A stretch of DNA of 64,000 nucleotides from Stromatinia cepivora (taxonomy: Eukaryota > Ascomycota > Leotiomycetes > Helotiales > Sclerotiniaceae): contig RCTD01000005.1 in NCBI GenBank assembly GCA_014898415.1, positions 620,001 through 684,000 of the forward strand. Direction: 5' to 3'. The translations under genes and the position numbers were made by a program. How positions within the stretch are numbered: position 1 is the stretch's first letter; each line of letters opens with the position of its first letter. Shown here piece after piece: positions 47,643 through 60,866 of this stretch. The notes below the pieces were generated by a model, which had not been told where the DNA came from, searched no databases, and saw only the letters and a program-made list of their open reading frames with translations.

Positions 47643-50600
47643 AATTGCGGATTTATTATGAGAATATCGAGGAGAGAAATAGAAAAAGAAGGAAGTAATG
47701 CTGAAAAGCAAAAAAGAGAAGAGTAGAGATTTGACAAATATGTAGCAGACTTAAAAGTCCTGAGATTGTGGGGATTTGGGGGAGAAGAAAAGAAGATTGA
47801 AAGAGGAAGTGGAAAGGTTGTGCGTGTTTATTAGTAGATTTTTGGAATGAATCTAACGCTGAGATTGTCAGCGTAGATAAGAAGTGGGGAGTCGGCTTGT
47901 ACGCCCGCCCATACGCCTTTTCGAGACGCCGCCAAATTTGCAGGGGTCAGGTAGTGAATCAATTGATTAAATGGAACTTTTGTTGACTCTGTGGGCGGAG
48001 CAAAAATAACATCATGGAGGGCTATGAAAATGATGATTTTTGGATGGGGAAATTATAAAGAGGCAGAGGGAGGCAGAGGCAAATGGTAATGTTTTGAAGA
48101 TTCAGATACACGGCATTTTAATACTCAAATAACGGGCCTTTTAGGAATGTATTTGATGCCAGAAGTTGAAAGAAATCCATTAAGTCTTAATGATGATAGG
48201 TTGGTTTCTATCATCGACTCCTTATCCATTTCTGATATCAATCTTCTTTGTTCAAAACTCACTCACCCAATATCGCACTTTCCTATTATAACCCAAAACC
48301 AACAATTAAGCTTTTGCCCGGGCTATTATATATCCCTTAAGCAACAAGACGCTTTTACTTTAGGATAATACCTACATTAGAATACTGGATACCATGTACA
48401 AACCCTTCTGAAGCACACAACTTTTGAGGCATATATTACTCTACCAAAAGATCAATCCTTGAACTTTCCTTGTCATGAAGAGTTATATATGTAAAAATAA
48501 TATGTAGCAATGATCTTGGCATCTTATTCATTAAGGCTTCTCATTTGAAAATCTAGAAGGGGAAACAATATGCAGAGATACCTAGCAATACTCCTCTGAC
48601 TGCTCGAGAACTTCTTCCTTTGACGTTCTCTTCCTCGCATTTTATTCCGCATCGTCACATCCAGGGGTAATGCATATACATACTTGGTCAGTTTTGTCTA
48701 CTCCGTACTAGTACGAGTATAGTTACATAACCCTGACCGAGAATTGGAAGTACAAATCTATTAAATCTATAAAAACTGTGGTTCCATCATTGGATCATTA
48801 ACAAAAAAAAGCTGATATCTATGGCTGTCGCTGAGTGGATTCGACTATCATGATTATCATATTTGACTCATTCGGATCAATCCCATGTAAAAGACAACAT
48901 CAAGACGAGAGAATTTTTCCAGCCATATTCAGCCATCTTACCGTTAACATGGATAAATGTGTTACGATTCTTCAGCCTCTCGAATAGAAAATTGTCCTGA
49001 TATTTCGTTGCACGACATAAAAAGAACGCAACTAGGGTCTATATGTCTGGTCTCTATCGAACACACACACCGTTAAAGGTCCCCTATACAACATGCGTCT
49101 CTCACCCAATCTATCCATAGCCAATCAATATTAACGTAAAAGGGTTTTTAAACTCCCCCGGTTTATCAACTTAAGCTTTCTCTATCTGATACTGACATAC
49201 TACCCACGCTATCAAAGCCATCTAAACTTCTAAGGATCAAACAAAGAGTGGAAATGGCCGAATCTATGCGTAACCTTTACAAATAGAATGCTTCTTACGG
49301 GATAGAGGATGAAGGTATTTTGATATTGGGAAGATATGATTCGGTTCAGAGTAAAGGAATGTCTGGCTCGGCCGAGATCTATGAGTAAATAAGTCATGGA
49401 TTCTGATAAGAAACATTGCGTTTTGATTGGGTTGATTAAGATCAGTTCGTAAGCATCCCATCTAATAATTCGATGCTGCCGTCCGATCTCGCCTATGATT
49501 TATGAGTTTTTGCTTGGATGAATTGAAGCCAATAACATGGAAATACAATTTGTCGGGTCGTATCATGTGATTGCGATCCGGCTCTAAATTTATCCGTTTG
49601 GATTTTTGGATTTTTGGATTTTTGGATTTTTGGATTTTTGGATTTTTGGATTTCTTCATTAACTGAGTTAAAGATTGTTTGTCACATCGATGGTACAAAA
49701 TATCCTTCTAAATGGATGCTCGTCAAATGATACTATTCGTACTTTATGAGCATCTTGGCAATGACATGAATAACACATTCATACCGGCGTCTCCTTATAC
49801 TCATTATTCTGTAAGCTGTACATTGCAGGACTGCATTCAATTCTGTTGGGGGCCAAGCCCCTTTCTGACACCGTACTTTTCGGGTTGTCCTCGCGATATA
49901 TTTCTTCATTCATTACCATATATCTGTCGGAAACAAGTCGGTTTGCAATTTTCAACACTTTTCTGTACGATTTACGTAGGTACCAAGACCTTCAGCACCT
50001 AATCTCAGTGGAAGTATCCCTGAATGTTCCTTGGTGTTGTTTCTCATACGGCGACACCGTCTTTCTAGAATCAAAGTATTGCTTATTTTAGCAACGTCCT
50101 TTTGCCTTCAATACACCCCAGAGAAGTTCTAGAAACTCGGATGCGACATATCGTGTTCCACGACTCAGGGCTCACTGCTCCATGCATTTCTTCAGTTCAC
50201 GGACTTCTCATTCGATCTCGTATTACTTCATGAGATCCAAAGTATCTACACCGTCCTCAGCTTGTGAAACAAAATGTCACATAAATAACTTTTCCGAACA
50301 ACATTTCCGAGTGGAGCGGCTATCATCGGGTTACAAATGGCTTGTTTTACCAAATGCTAATTTTATTCCCCATTCGATGAACGAGGATCTCCGCTCTCGG
50401 AATGTCTTGCATGTGGTCTCCCTCCCGTGATTAGATTCTGGCAGGACGATCTATTCAAGTACCCGCTGTCAATATGCAGGATTCCACTCGGTAAATTGTT
50501 CCGTTTCGATTTTGTCATACATATCAATCAGATGGTTTTGAGATGAACCACATGCTGAGAATGATGAGCGACAAGTTCATTAATCATTTTGAATACTTCA

Positions 50601-53600
50601 AAACAAACAATTCTTACCTAGCATGGCAACGAATATTTTAGATAGGTTCTGAAGAAGGGAAAAGGAAGAAAATCGTCGTTTTCCGCCCATCGCTCTCGTC
50701 TCCTGCTAGCAACCACTCAGGGAGCTGTACCTTCACTACACATACCTCATCATCCCAGAAATTAGCTGCTACTACCCGTTTTTTCCCCCTTTGTATCAAT
50801 GCCAGCTCCTCACATTTCATGAATGAAACTCTTCATCTCTACCCTACCATATTTTTCCTTCACTCTCACCCCAAACAACCTATCTTTTCCTTTCCATCCA
50901 CATGATGTACGACATAAGTCGCGTTCCAAAGTCATTCAATATTCGATCCCTGATTATTGCAGCAGCTTTAACCGTCTACAATATTCGTGCTCCGCATTCA
51001 TCTGTCATGAAAATGGTGTCCCAAATACCGAATAGATATTAATCGACTTTTTATCAGCTTGATTATATTTCCTTCTATATCTGCACAAGCTCTAAAAATC
51101 AAGCAGATGATTAGCCTGAGCTCAGGGAGCTCGACAAAGCGGCGAAACCATGAGTAACCTCAAAAACCACTGCAGAGATCGAGATGAAGAGACAAAGAAA
51201 TTATATTATTCCTACACCCATCCATCTCCTCAACTAAGTAGCTATCTGAGAAGAGAGAAAAGGAAAATATGAAACATGTTCGAAACTTTGATGCAATGCA
51301 ATAGCGCATCTGCATTACCGAGACAAAATTCATCGATGCTGAAAAGAAGGTGTTAGAGCTAGGCTGGATAGAGTGGTTCAAGTTCAGATTCAGATTCAGA
51401 ATCAGAATCAAAAGAGGAAGAGAATAGAGAAAAGAGAAATTGATGATAATAAATCTTGTAATTTTCCATCCCTTTCCCCTTACGAAATTCCCGGTTAGGT
51501 TAGCTTCATATATTCTTCAATATTCTAATATATATATATATATATATATGAATTATCTACTTAAATGGTGTTTGTGGCGCATACAAAATTAGAAAGGAGG
51601 TAAAATTTACTGGATGTTTTTGGTGTGGTTAAATTACTTTATTTCTCGTAGTTATTATATCATCACCGCCAACCCTATAGTATTTCCACGGCGCTTCATC
51701 ATCATCATCATTCCCCCAAATCACAAACCCCTCCAAGAGATCAAAAATAGATCAATAATCATCAATCACCAAACTCCTAAAGAATATATGAACAGATGAA
51801 CAAATAAATAAATCCCTTCCCTCTCCTCGGAGTCCTTAAAGTCTTCAACGGGTTAAATTGGAGGAGGTTCTCCTTTGTGGGGAATCTTTTTCTATTCATT
51901 AATTCGAATTAGATGTTTGTTTATTATGTAGTTGGATGGATTATTAAGTGTTTTTGCGGTCTGGGATGAGATGAGATGTGAGATGTGAGATTTGAGATTG
52001 AGATGTGAGATTTGAGATTGGGTTTGGGTTTGGGTGAGTGTATATATAGGGAAGAAGGGTTGGGGAGTCGGGAGTGATTGGGCGGGATGGAATGAGATGA
52101 GATGAGATGTGATGGTATAATTGAGTGGTAAATATATATTTTATAATTTACAATAGGATTTCAATAATGATGAGATATATGGGATGAATAGGATTTCAAT
52201 GGGATGAATGCGGGATTAACGGTCACATGTTATTAAATATCTTGTCGGGACAGATACAGATATACGAAAGAAAAATAATCAATTGTTCGGATAGTTCCTC
52301 GAGAATACTGATTCTCTCAGAAACTCGTATGGCCCTTTCCTCTTTTCTTCTAATTACTTTCTAGCTTTTCTTGTAAAGAGTGAGTTTATTGTGTATAATA
52401 TATAATATATTAAGTAAGATTACATTTATTTACTTATTATAAGTAGTTTCTCATACCAAGTCTTTTCATATATACTCTATCCTATTCATCACCTTCATCA
52501 CCTTCACCTTCCATCACCTTCATCACCAGAATAAAAGTCTAAAAATCTGAAAATCTAGAAATCTAGAAATCTAAAAACCTAATCTATTCGATTATACAGT
52601 ATACAGTGTGCAGCCACACTATCATCATCACTATATCAAATCCCAATCTCAAACCCAATCTAAAAATCAAAAGATCTAAAGAATATTTAATATTAATAAT
52701 TAATGATTCCTTCTTTAGTTAATAAATAGTAAATAGTGAGATGATTGTCTAGTGAATTGTATATAAGTAGATTGAGGTTGTTATACTTAGATATTGATGG
52801 ATAGGATTTTTATTGTGTATGGGGGGTGAAGGGAGAGGGAAAGGGGGGGAGGAGGAGGGAGAGGAGGGAGATGATTATATTTATTATGTATATGGGATAG
52901 ATTTCAAGGGGGTAGAGGGGGAGGGTGGATGGTGGATAATGGAGTAAAAAGATGAAGGGATAAGGGAGTGGGAATAAATAATTAAGAGAACATCCCAACT
53001 ACCTCCATCTTTATCCATCCACTTTCATCTCCTCCCCTTCCCCTTCCCCTTCCCCTTCTCCTTCCTCCCCCTTCTTTTCCCTATCCATTTTCATCTTCTC
53101 CCCTTCTCTTCACCCTCAAACAATAACATCCAACACCCCCCATCAACTTTCCACTTATACAATATCATAACCTTCACAACCTTCACAGAATCTCCCCATT
53201 AGCCGAGGAAAAGAAAGACGTATATATGAATAAATGAAATATAAGCCGCCCTCTCCTTTCCCTTTCCTTATCTTCCGCAGTATTATTCAACATCTACCAT
53301 CTCCTCGTCAAAAAAGATAAAAAGGAAGGAAAAGGACTGATAGAAACGAGATAGGAATGAGATGATATTTATTCTTCTTCTATACTGCTATAGTATATAT
53401 ATACAATATCCATCATAACAAAAATATATACATATAAAAACATTTGAAACACACCGGACCCGATAGATATACTTGATGTTCCATTCATTATACTCTTAGA
53501 AAACATTAGAAATACTTATTTTTATAAGTAAATAAATAGATATATCTTTCTATCTATTTAATATATTTTTCTATAGAGGTATTTGAATCTGAATCTAGAG

Positions 53601-54355
53601 ATATAGATATAGATATAGATATATATTTAATAGAAAGATGAAGTTTTTGATATAAATGAATGTATATAGATAGTGCTTTGTTTGGTATACTGGTTATAGA
53701 GAGGGTATGATGATCAATGAAATGAATGATGAATGAAATGGAATGAGATGATTACCATTTAGAATTTGACTAAAATCTTGTGTCGATAGATGCGTAGAGG
53801 TTATATTTGCAAATAATAAATGAATAGAATAGAGGAATATGTCCAAAATCTATTTTTCATATAATCTCAAATCATACAAACTACCCAGCGCTCCTTCGCC
53901 ACGAAATGGAAATTCATGCATTTAACAACGTTCAACATATTATATGAAATATTTTCAAGTAACTATGACTTCTTCATTCTCGTTCACAGATAGCTGGAAA
54001 GATAGATGTCAACTAGACATTCTTATTGTGAAAAAGGTTTCATTCTTTCGCTTATTTTGTGATGCAATATATTTGCAACCATAATAGTACAATTTATCCC
54101 AACTCCAGTATTTTCCTGAGCAACCACGCTGTTTAACAATCTGCATTGCCATCAATAGCTTCGATAAAGCTCCCAGAATGCCGTCCAGCAACTGCATCAT
54201 TCTAATCCATGTTGTCATTCTGATGTCCTTTGGATAGGAATTGATTATTCATAGATATATACCCTCAATAAGGTACGTGCCAGTAATTCAGTCCTGAACG
54301 CCAAAGTCCATATCATCCCCCATTCTCGATTCTCTCCCCCTATACCATTATCCCT
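47643..54355. other. Long gene-free stretch, 6.7 kb
   Basis: The left end is the glutamine synthetase promoter. From 48.1 to 51.1 kb base composition is near genomic average with many short, mostly unlinked frames (such as 49712-50002 and 50182-50430) and no domain. An 8-bp satellite lies at 49.6 kb. From 51.4 to 53.9 kb the DNA is built of purine or pyrimidine runs, GAGATGAGATGTGAGAT-type repeats near 51.97 kb, CCTTCATCAC repeats near 52.5 kb and TATA-like tracts. No ORF above 70 codons is convincing. It may hold a long non-coding RNA or an extended regulatory region, but I see no direct evidence. Confidence 0.5.
49597..49653 (+). repeat. 8-bp tandem repeat (GGATTTTT)n
   Basis: About seven near-perfect copies of GGATTTTT. 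Being 8 bp long, the unit keeps all frames cycling, which gives the spurious KNPKIQKS-like frame on the minus strand. Confidence 0.92.
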
Positions 54356-55120
54356 CTATCTCCTCTCATCATGATTCCCCCCTGGTGGAGGCATACCCGG
54401 AAATCCTTGTCCCCCAGGAGGCGGCATTCCTGGAAAGCCTCCTGGTGGAGGAATTGGGAATTGAAAATTAGGCGGCAAGCCACCTGGAGGCGGAAATGGC
54501 ATTCCAGCAGGCATACCTGGGAAGGGTGGCATGGGTGGCGCACCAGGTTGTCCAGGTAAAGGAGGCATAGGGAAACCTCTTGCGCCTGGTGGAGGAAATG
54601 GCATACCGCCTGGACCGGACGCTGGAGGGAAAGGTGGTGGAACGCCTCCAGGAAAGTTCGCTGGGGGGAAAGGTGGGAACGGTGTTGAGGCTGCGGGGTT
54701 GTGGAGCATTGGGTTTGAGGAGGATTGACCTTCGGCGGCATAGGAGGATGTTATAGAATCGATTACGGATTGGGCTTTTTCGTGGCCGATTTCTGGGTTT
54801 AGAGATGATGGGTTAGTTCGTTTGTAGTTTGATTATGGGCGAGTGAGTGAAAGAAACATACGTTGATAATAATCGACGACATTGCGCAAATGGTTACGTC
54901 CACTGTTATGAGCTTTGCGCACACTCATCGAGTCATGAGTGAGGTAGACATCGCAGTAATCACCTTTGAAGATGTGTTAGCAAGCTGTTCGCAAAGATGG
55001 AATTGAAGCTCGAATGGTCGCAAGTAGCGCGGCGCGTTGATTTTGTACTTACAGAAGACTGCGAGAATAGTTAGCATATGTTCCATAGTCGCGACTGCTT
55101 AAAAACTTACATTTTGGCAT
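54356..55120 (-). CDS. YHC1: U1 snRNP protein C, 184 aa, with 6-nt microexon
   Basis: Component of the U1 small nuclear ribonucleoprotein that helps recognise 5' splice sites. Exons 55120-55111 (10 nt), 55058-55053 (6 nt), 54963-54862 and 54792-54356 give 185 codons. The microexon TCTTCT supplies two Phe codons, so the protein starts [17 protein letters not shown], as the family requires; skipping it keeps the frame but gives MPKCDY and spoils the zinc finger. The matrin-type C2H2 finger is C6, C9, H24, H30 ([11 protein letters not shown]), followed by [15 protein letters not shown]. The second half is a Pro/Gly/Met-rich tail ([16 protein letters not shown]) typical of U1-C. It shares a 255-bp divergent promoter with ERV25. 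Confidence 0.95.
55053..55058 (-). other. YHC1: 6-nt microexon of U1-C
   Basis: Six bases flanked by CGCAG and GTAAGT on the coding strand, inside the first intron region of U1-C. Introns on either side are 52 and 89 nt. The reading frame and the Phe residues before the first zinc-binding Cys both depend on it. Confidence 0.88.
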
Positions 55121-55375
55121 ATTTGCAGTATTAAAATATCTCGATCTGTTGATATTCTCGTTGAAATTGAAGCTCAAAAATCCCCGAATGTAAATCAGAA
55201 GTTTAAGCTTCGTCGGCACGTGATCCGCAACTCACTTATCCCTGTACCCCAAACTTTACACGTCGTCTAAATATTTGGGTTGCCGCGATCTGGTTCTTGA
55301 GTCTTGAGAGCTACACCTATACATATTCTCCGAAGCTCCTTGTTTTCCACACAATCAATTCGGTCCCTGCACATC
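55121..55375. promoter_or_regulatory. Bidirectional promoter, U1-C / ERV25
   Basis: 255 bp separate the two divergent start codons. It contains GGCACGTGATCC near 55215 with a CACGTG core, and no TATA-like element close to either start. Shared control of the two housekeeping genes is inference. Confidence 0.6.
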
Positions 55376-56205
55376 ATGGCATATACAAGGTCATTTCTGC
55401 AAACGCTTTGCAGTTTCTTTTTGGTACTAGCAGTTGCGGAAGCACTGAAATTCGATATCGACGCTTATCACAAAGGGGACAAGAAGGGAGAGAGATGTAT
55501 TAGGAATTTCGTGGCGAAAGATACTTTAGTGGTAGTTACGGCTACGATTGATGGTCACAAGGGGGATGGTATGCAAGTCGATATGCATGTATGTTTACCT
55601 GGAATTGCTTGAAGGAAGTCAGGACGCATGCTGATATGAAAGATAGATCAAAGATGCTGTTGGAAATGAGTATGGAAAACCAAAGGATATTGTAGGCGAG
55701 AAGAGAATGGCCTTCACATCTCACGCCGATGCATCATTCGATGTATGCTTCTACAATCAGTTTACAGCCTGTTCGTTGCCCGCCCTTCCTTCATTTTCAT
55801 TCCAGCTAGTACTAACTCACATCCAGCAAGCCGTATTCACAATCCTCGCCGCCACGTTGAACTCGATATTGATATTGGAGCTGATGCCAAAGATTGGTCC
55901 GCTGTTCAAGCTACAGAGAAACTTAAACCAGTCGAGACTGAATTACGGCGCATCGAAGAAATGGTCGCGGAAATCGTTGCGGAAATGGATTACCTTAGAC
56001 AAAGAGAACAAAAGTTGAGAGATACAAATGAGAGTACGAATAACAGAGTTAAATGGTTTGCGTTTGGAACTATGGGAATGTTGGTCTCATTGGGAGCTTG
56101 GCAGGTGGTATATTTGAGGGCCTACTTTAGGTATGTTTTTGAAATTATCAAGAAGAGGGTACTTAATGCTAACTTATGGGGATCAGATCAAAGCATCTTA
56201 TCTAG
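55376..56205 (+). CDS. ERV25: Erv25, p24-family COPII cargo receptor, 219 aa
   Basis: Type I membrane protein of the emp24/gp25L/p24 family that cycles between ER and Golgi and sorts cargo such as GPI-anchored proteins into COPII vesicles. Exons 55376-55588, 55647-55770, 55827-56130 and 56187-56205 give 220 codons; the last exon holds only six codons and the stop. A signal peptide ([17 protein letters not shown], near 7-23) is followed by the GOLD domain ([20 protein letters not shown] to [10 protein letters not shown], with the paired cysteines) and a coiled coil ([17 protein letters not shown]). The membrane segment is [19 protein letters not shown] and the short cytosolic tail is LRAYFRSKHLI. 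One donor is non-consensus (GTTCGT at 55771), but family alignment supports it ([17 protein letters not shown]). Confidence 0.95.
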
Positions 56206-59200
56206 ATATAAGTGCGATGATTCGCATGGGGATAATGGCTTGTGGGGAGGGTTTCTACAGCGAATAAGGCCCTTTGTTTTACTAGAGTGTGAAGACATTT
56301 GTATAATGGAATATGATGATATAAAAGTTATTTACAATTTCAGCATGAAGGAGCTGCCGTTGATTATTGATTCTTATCGTATCAATTTGTGTTCGTCATT
56401 TGAGAAAAAATATTCGGAAGTTTGAGCCTTCATATTTCATGCACGGTAAGAGTTAAACCTATGTTTTCGGTGCTGCAAGGGGCATTTCGCGCATCGGCAG
56501 GAGATGCATATTCGTCACACAGTCTTTTTCATTGTGTATACGTTTGGTCGCTTATGATAGTAGATGACGAAACGTCTAGCATAGAGTAAGTAAGATTTAA
56601 GGAGAAAGGGGGCTAGGACTCCTCCCAGTCACTCGTTTTTTGTTCTATTCGGAAAATAGGCATACCGTCTACATTCTTGACGGAACTAACCCCTCGCCTC
56701 CCTTAAACCTACCTTTCTTATCCTCATTGAACTTTCCCCAACCATGATCCTACCATTCTCTATCGCAGCCATTACAGTGGGTGTGCTCAAGTGTTATTGA
56801 TGTGTCTCGCATTATGCAAAATCTACGTCGCATGACAGATGTCCAAGTGTTATGAAATGCTTTAAACGTGTGAAGTTCTAATGATTGAACTTCACTTTTT
56901 TGTATACTGTAGTAACGGTATATCTTTCTTCGGGGGGAAGGTTCCACTAAAAATAGTGCCGCCCGAATGCCTCTAGAAAACAAAGCAGGATTCTCTGAAA
57001 CTATATTTGCAACGCGTACTTCAATGTTGGACTTGCAAACGACAGCGGGTAGGCGTCAAATTGATGTCACGTGAAAGTTAACGCGCCTGCGGAGTTATCT
57101 GAGGTTCCTTGGCTAGCATAAGTTCCTCATACAACAAACGATTTTTAGTATATGTAGATTCTCATGCTCCAGTAGATGCAGGACTGTCTATAAGAATTAC
57201 CGAAGTTCGTGGAATTTTGATCCCTATTGCTTCAGCAACACTTATTTGATTTATTTTCTCCCACGCCACTAAGCCCCTGACATGACATCTCAAAATTGAC
57301 CTACATGCTTATGGTATACCTTATCAAGTTCCCGCCAGGACAGTGGTGTTTCCGGACCGTTGATACAGCAGTGCGACATGTGACGTTCGCCGTAATGACT
57401 ACTCGCCCAACAAGCGTCATATAGTCCACCCAGTATGACGAAACCAGCAAAATATCATGAAACAGATCCCTTATGTTCGCACTTAGTTGTTAGTTATTTC
57501 TTAGTTTATGAGGAAATTATTTACAGCGAAGAGAATGGCATGTCACTATACCAGATTGATCCACTTGAGGTCTATGTTATATTGATACTAATGCATCTCA
57601 TGAAAGTCTAATTGGGAAAGAAATCAGTAGACCTTGCGTACATAGGTCTATCCATTCCTTCCCTTGTCCCAAAAATACGATAACAGATCAGTTCGCACTA
57701 GTTCTCGTCCACAGTTTTCATAACACCAAACGCCATGCCGATCCCACACACATATTCCCAGTGGCTTCCCAAGCCTTGTCAATGCCAGATTTATATAACC
57801 TTTCATCCCAACATCCAGCAATATTACCCTCTATCTTTCCAAGCTGGCACCCGATATCCATCCTTTTTTCCTCATTTCCTACTCCTTTGCTTCTTCGCTT
57901 TGCGTAGGAGTGTTCTCAGAGGAAGGTTCTAGATGCCAACTAAACAATGCATCGGTCATCACTTCTATTGCCTACTCGTCATCGATATCCGCCATTTTGA
58001 TCCAAGTAGATACCGGTAACGTGTATCAGAATGTCGTTGCGACGGCAATCATTTGTGTCACGCAAGCTGGTATCATCGCTGACATCTATAGCCGACGATT
58101 AATCACATATCTCCATTGTGGTGCCTTCCCGAATAAGCCCATGGTAGTGTGATCAGTGGAACGAAAAGGAGTGGGCTTCCACTGATTGGTTTGTGTGACA
58201 GTCAGTAATATCAATGTGCCCGCATAAGCATCGTACTAGCCAGGGTTTTGGCAGGCACAACTCAAGAGAGACAACACCCAGTGCAGATAATATTCGAGCA
58301 TGCATAGAAAGAAGCTTTGTGAAAAACAAGTAAGACGGAATACATACGGTGTTGGAGAGACAGTCGGCGGATTATTTGATTGTACAGAGTTGGAGAGCTA
58401 GAATAATGCCATTCCTAGGCAGATAAAAAAGATTGATAGCGACTCGAGGGTAAAGTGTTGTGTGCGAGTGGACGCTCAATGATGAAAATAGATTAGAGTG
58501 GCGATTCGGAGGGGAATTTTTGGTATTCAATGATGGGAATCGAATCGCAAGTTGGAAGTAATGAGTAACTGAATTAATATCCAAATTCAATATTCTAATG
58601 CCACCAGGACTTTAAATTTCTTATGTATCAAACTATTCTTTTGATTCTGACTTCTGCTATGAGATTATATATCCGCTTTTACAGTGTTCAGTGTTCATCT
58701 CCTAATCCTTATTTTGATAATTGCTTCAAGTTTCTAGCATGAACATCTAAATTTATATACACTTTCAAGAAAAACCGATTTAAACATCTTCTTACTTGAA
58801 TATTTCCATAAGAGAGCCGATTCTGAATGACTTTCTACCGTACCAGGATTAGGAAATTTGTGCGCCACAACTCGAACATTTCAATTATTTTTCAATGCAT
58901 CACGATTCGGAAAGTTTTTCTTACCCAGCAAAGTTCAAAAGGTGCAAAGATTTTTTTCTCGAAAAAAAGAGAGATTTCGGTTGAATGCTTCATGGTTTGA
59001 CCGACATCTCTTCCTTTCTCCAATCATACTGACGGAACCACGCTCTACTTTCCTACCAATGCATGCTGCATGTTCACTTCCAAAGTTGCAATTCACCAAT
59101 TTCTAGGCTTTCCCGTTTTCAGGACTTTCTAGTGTGTTGTACGTACGATACCAGACGTTTTTCTCGTCAGACTTTCTGAAGTTTTTGAATTGTGCAAAAA

Positions 59201-60866
59201 AGATTGAAAAGAATTTTGATTTCTGTTTCGGTGACGTTCTGTATTATCGCATGAAGTTGTTAAGATTTAGATGATTGAATTACAATAATCTAGTATATAA
59301 ACCAAACAATTCTTGAATATACTCTTACTTCTGAATTTCGTGAGAATTTTTTCTGGACGTCAATGTAGGTACGTCCCCTAATTCTGGGCAACATTAACCG
59401 AACGCATCGATTAAAATAATCGGGAGGCAAAGAGTTCGATAGGAGTCAATATTGAAATCATGAATGGAAAGACTGACGAAGTTATAAGGCTGGTTCAAGC
59501 CCCCAATCCATGGCCATCAGACTAATAACAGCTTAGCAGTTGCATCTAAACCAATTTAATCCAAAGTGTGGTATTACCATTACGAATGGGAACGGATGAA
59601 AGGGTAGGTGTTGGTATCACTTTGGTGGTACCGTTGCATAGTACTATTATGGTATATTGTGTTATTCATTCTTGATTGCTACATTATAAAAAGAGGGTAC
59701 TATTTATATTGAAAGGGAAGGGGTTAGAGCTTTCGCTTGGGGTACGACTCCCTTTGAGGTTGATCACATGACGTTCCAACAGGAGGGAAGGAATAATAAA
59801 ATATGGTAACTATCATTTATGGTTTTCTACACGAAGCTGAACTTTAGTTTCCGATAGGATACCACGTTAAATTCCGAGAGCTCCGCATACGTCGGTGGGA
59901 TCATTTTGCTAGCTCGTCATCCACTTGATATTAGAATGGAGCCAAGTGTGAGGGAATCTAGGTATAACCTCTAGCAATCGTGTTCCACTGGGGGAGTATG
60001 ATCCTTTAGAATTTTACACCTCAGGGTACGGTCGTATAAATTGGCTTCAATGAATATTTGGGAAACAATATAAATAACACCTAAAATATATATATGTATG
60101 TATGAAGCGAACCAGAATCGGGGCGAGTATGAGTTCATTTACGATAGATAGTACTTACTCGATGTGATATTTAGATGTCCTAGTATTATCGGTTAAAACT
60201 GATCTGTGTAAAATTATTGTTTTGTAATGTGAAAAAAAGGGCAAAATACTGTTATCTGGATTTCATTCCCTGTATCCGCCATCAAACTATCTAGCACAGG
60301 TTAACCTGACTTATATTTAGACGTCATTTGACCGACGTTCTCCTGGTCCAAGTCCATTCGGCCAGAAAACAGATGTAGTTAGTTGTCGCAGCCTAGAAAT
60401 TGCTTCAACATTTCAATCGTCTTTCACGAACTCCATATTCTAAGTATAGAATAAGGGACTTATCAGAGTCCAGGACACAAGCCTTTGCTCGCTCCATTTA
60501 GACGAAAGTTGGTTGTGGTATATTCACCGTTCACCATCATTCGGCATACAAACTTAAAGTTCCCAAAATAATGAAATCTATTCTCCCATCCATCAATTCT
60601 ACTTCAAACACACTGTCTCCTGCGAAATGAAAAATCCAAAAACCATATAATCGACTCGACTTGCAAATTACAAAAGGAAAAAGATCCATCCAAATGATTC
60701 TGCAATCAACAACGCGCCAGCTTGAGCAACAAAAGATTTACCTCAATTCGGAGTTTACTGTGTATGATTGGGAAATCTACTATGACCGAGATCTACATAG
60801 CTCCCATCAGGCGCGATTTAGATGACAGGTAGAGATACGAATGAATCAAGGGTCCATGACGCCCAC
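56206..60866. other. Long gene-free stretch, 4.7 kb
   Basis: 3' flank of ERV25, then normal-composition DNA with short unlinked frames (56750-56983 minus, 57735-57932 and 57910-58152 plus, 58858-59106 plus). None has domains, and joining the two overlapping frames near 57.9 kb by splicing gave nothing recognisable. A GTCACGTGA box occurs near 57066. No RNA gene or repeat recognised. Confidence 0.5.

Noticed and set aside
49462..49698. KNPKIQKS-repeat frame on the minus strand
   Set aside because: Product of the 8-bp satellite.
54371..54728. Gly/Pro-rich plus-strand frames
   Set aside because: Antisense shadows of the Pro/Gly-rich tail of U1-C.
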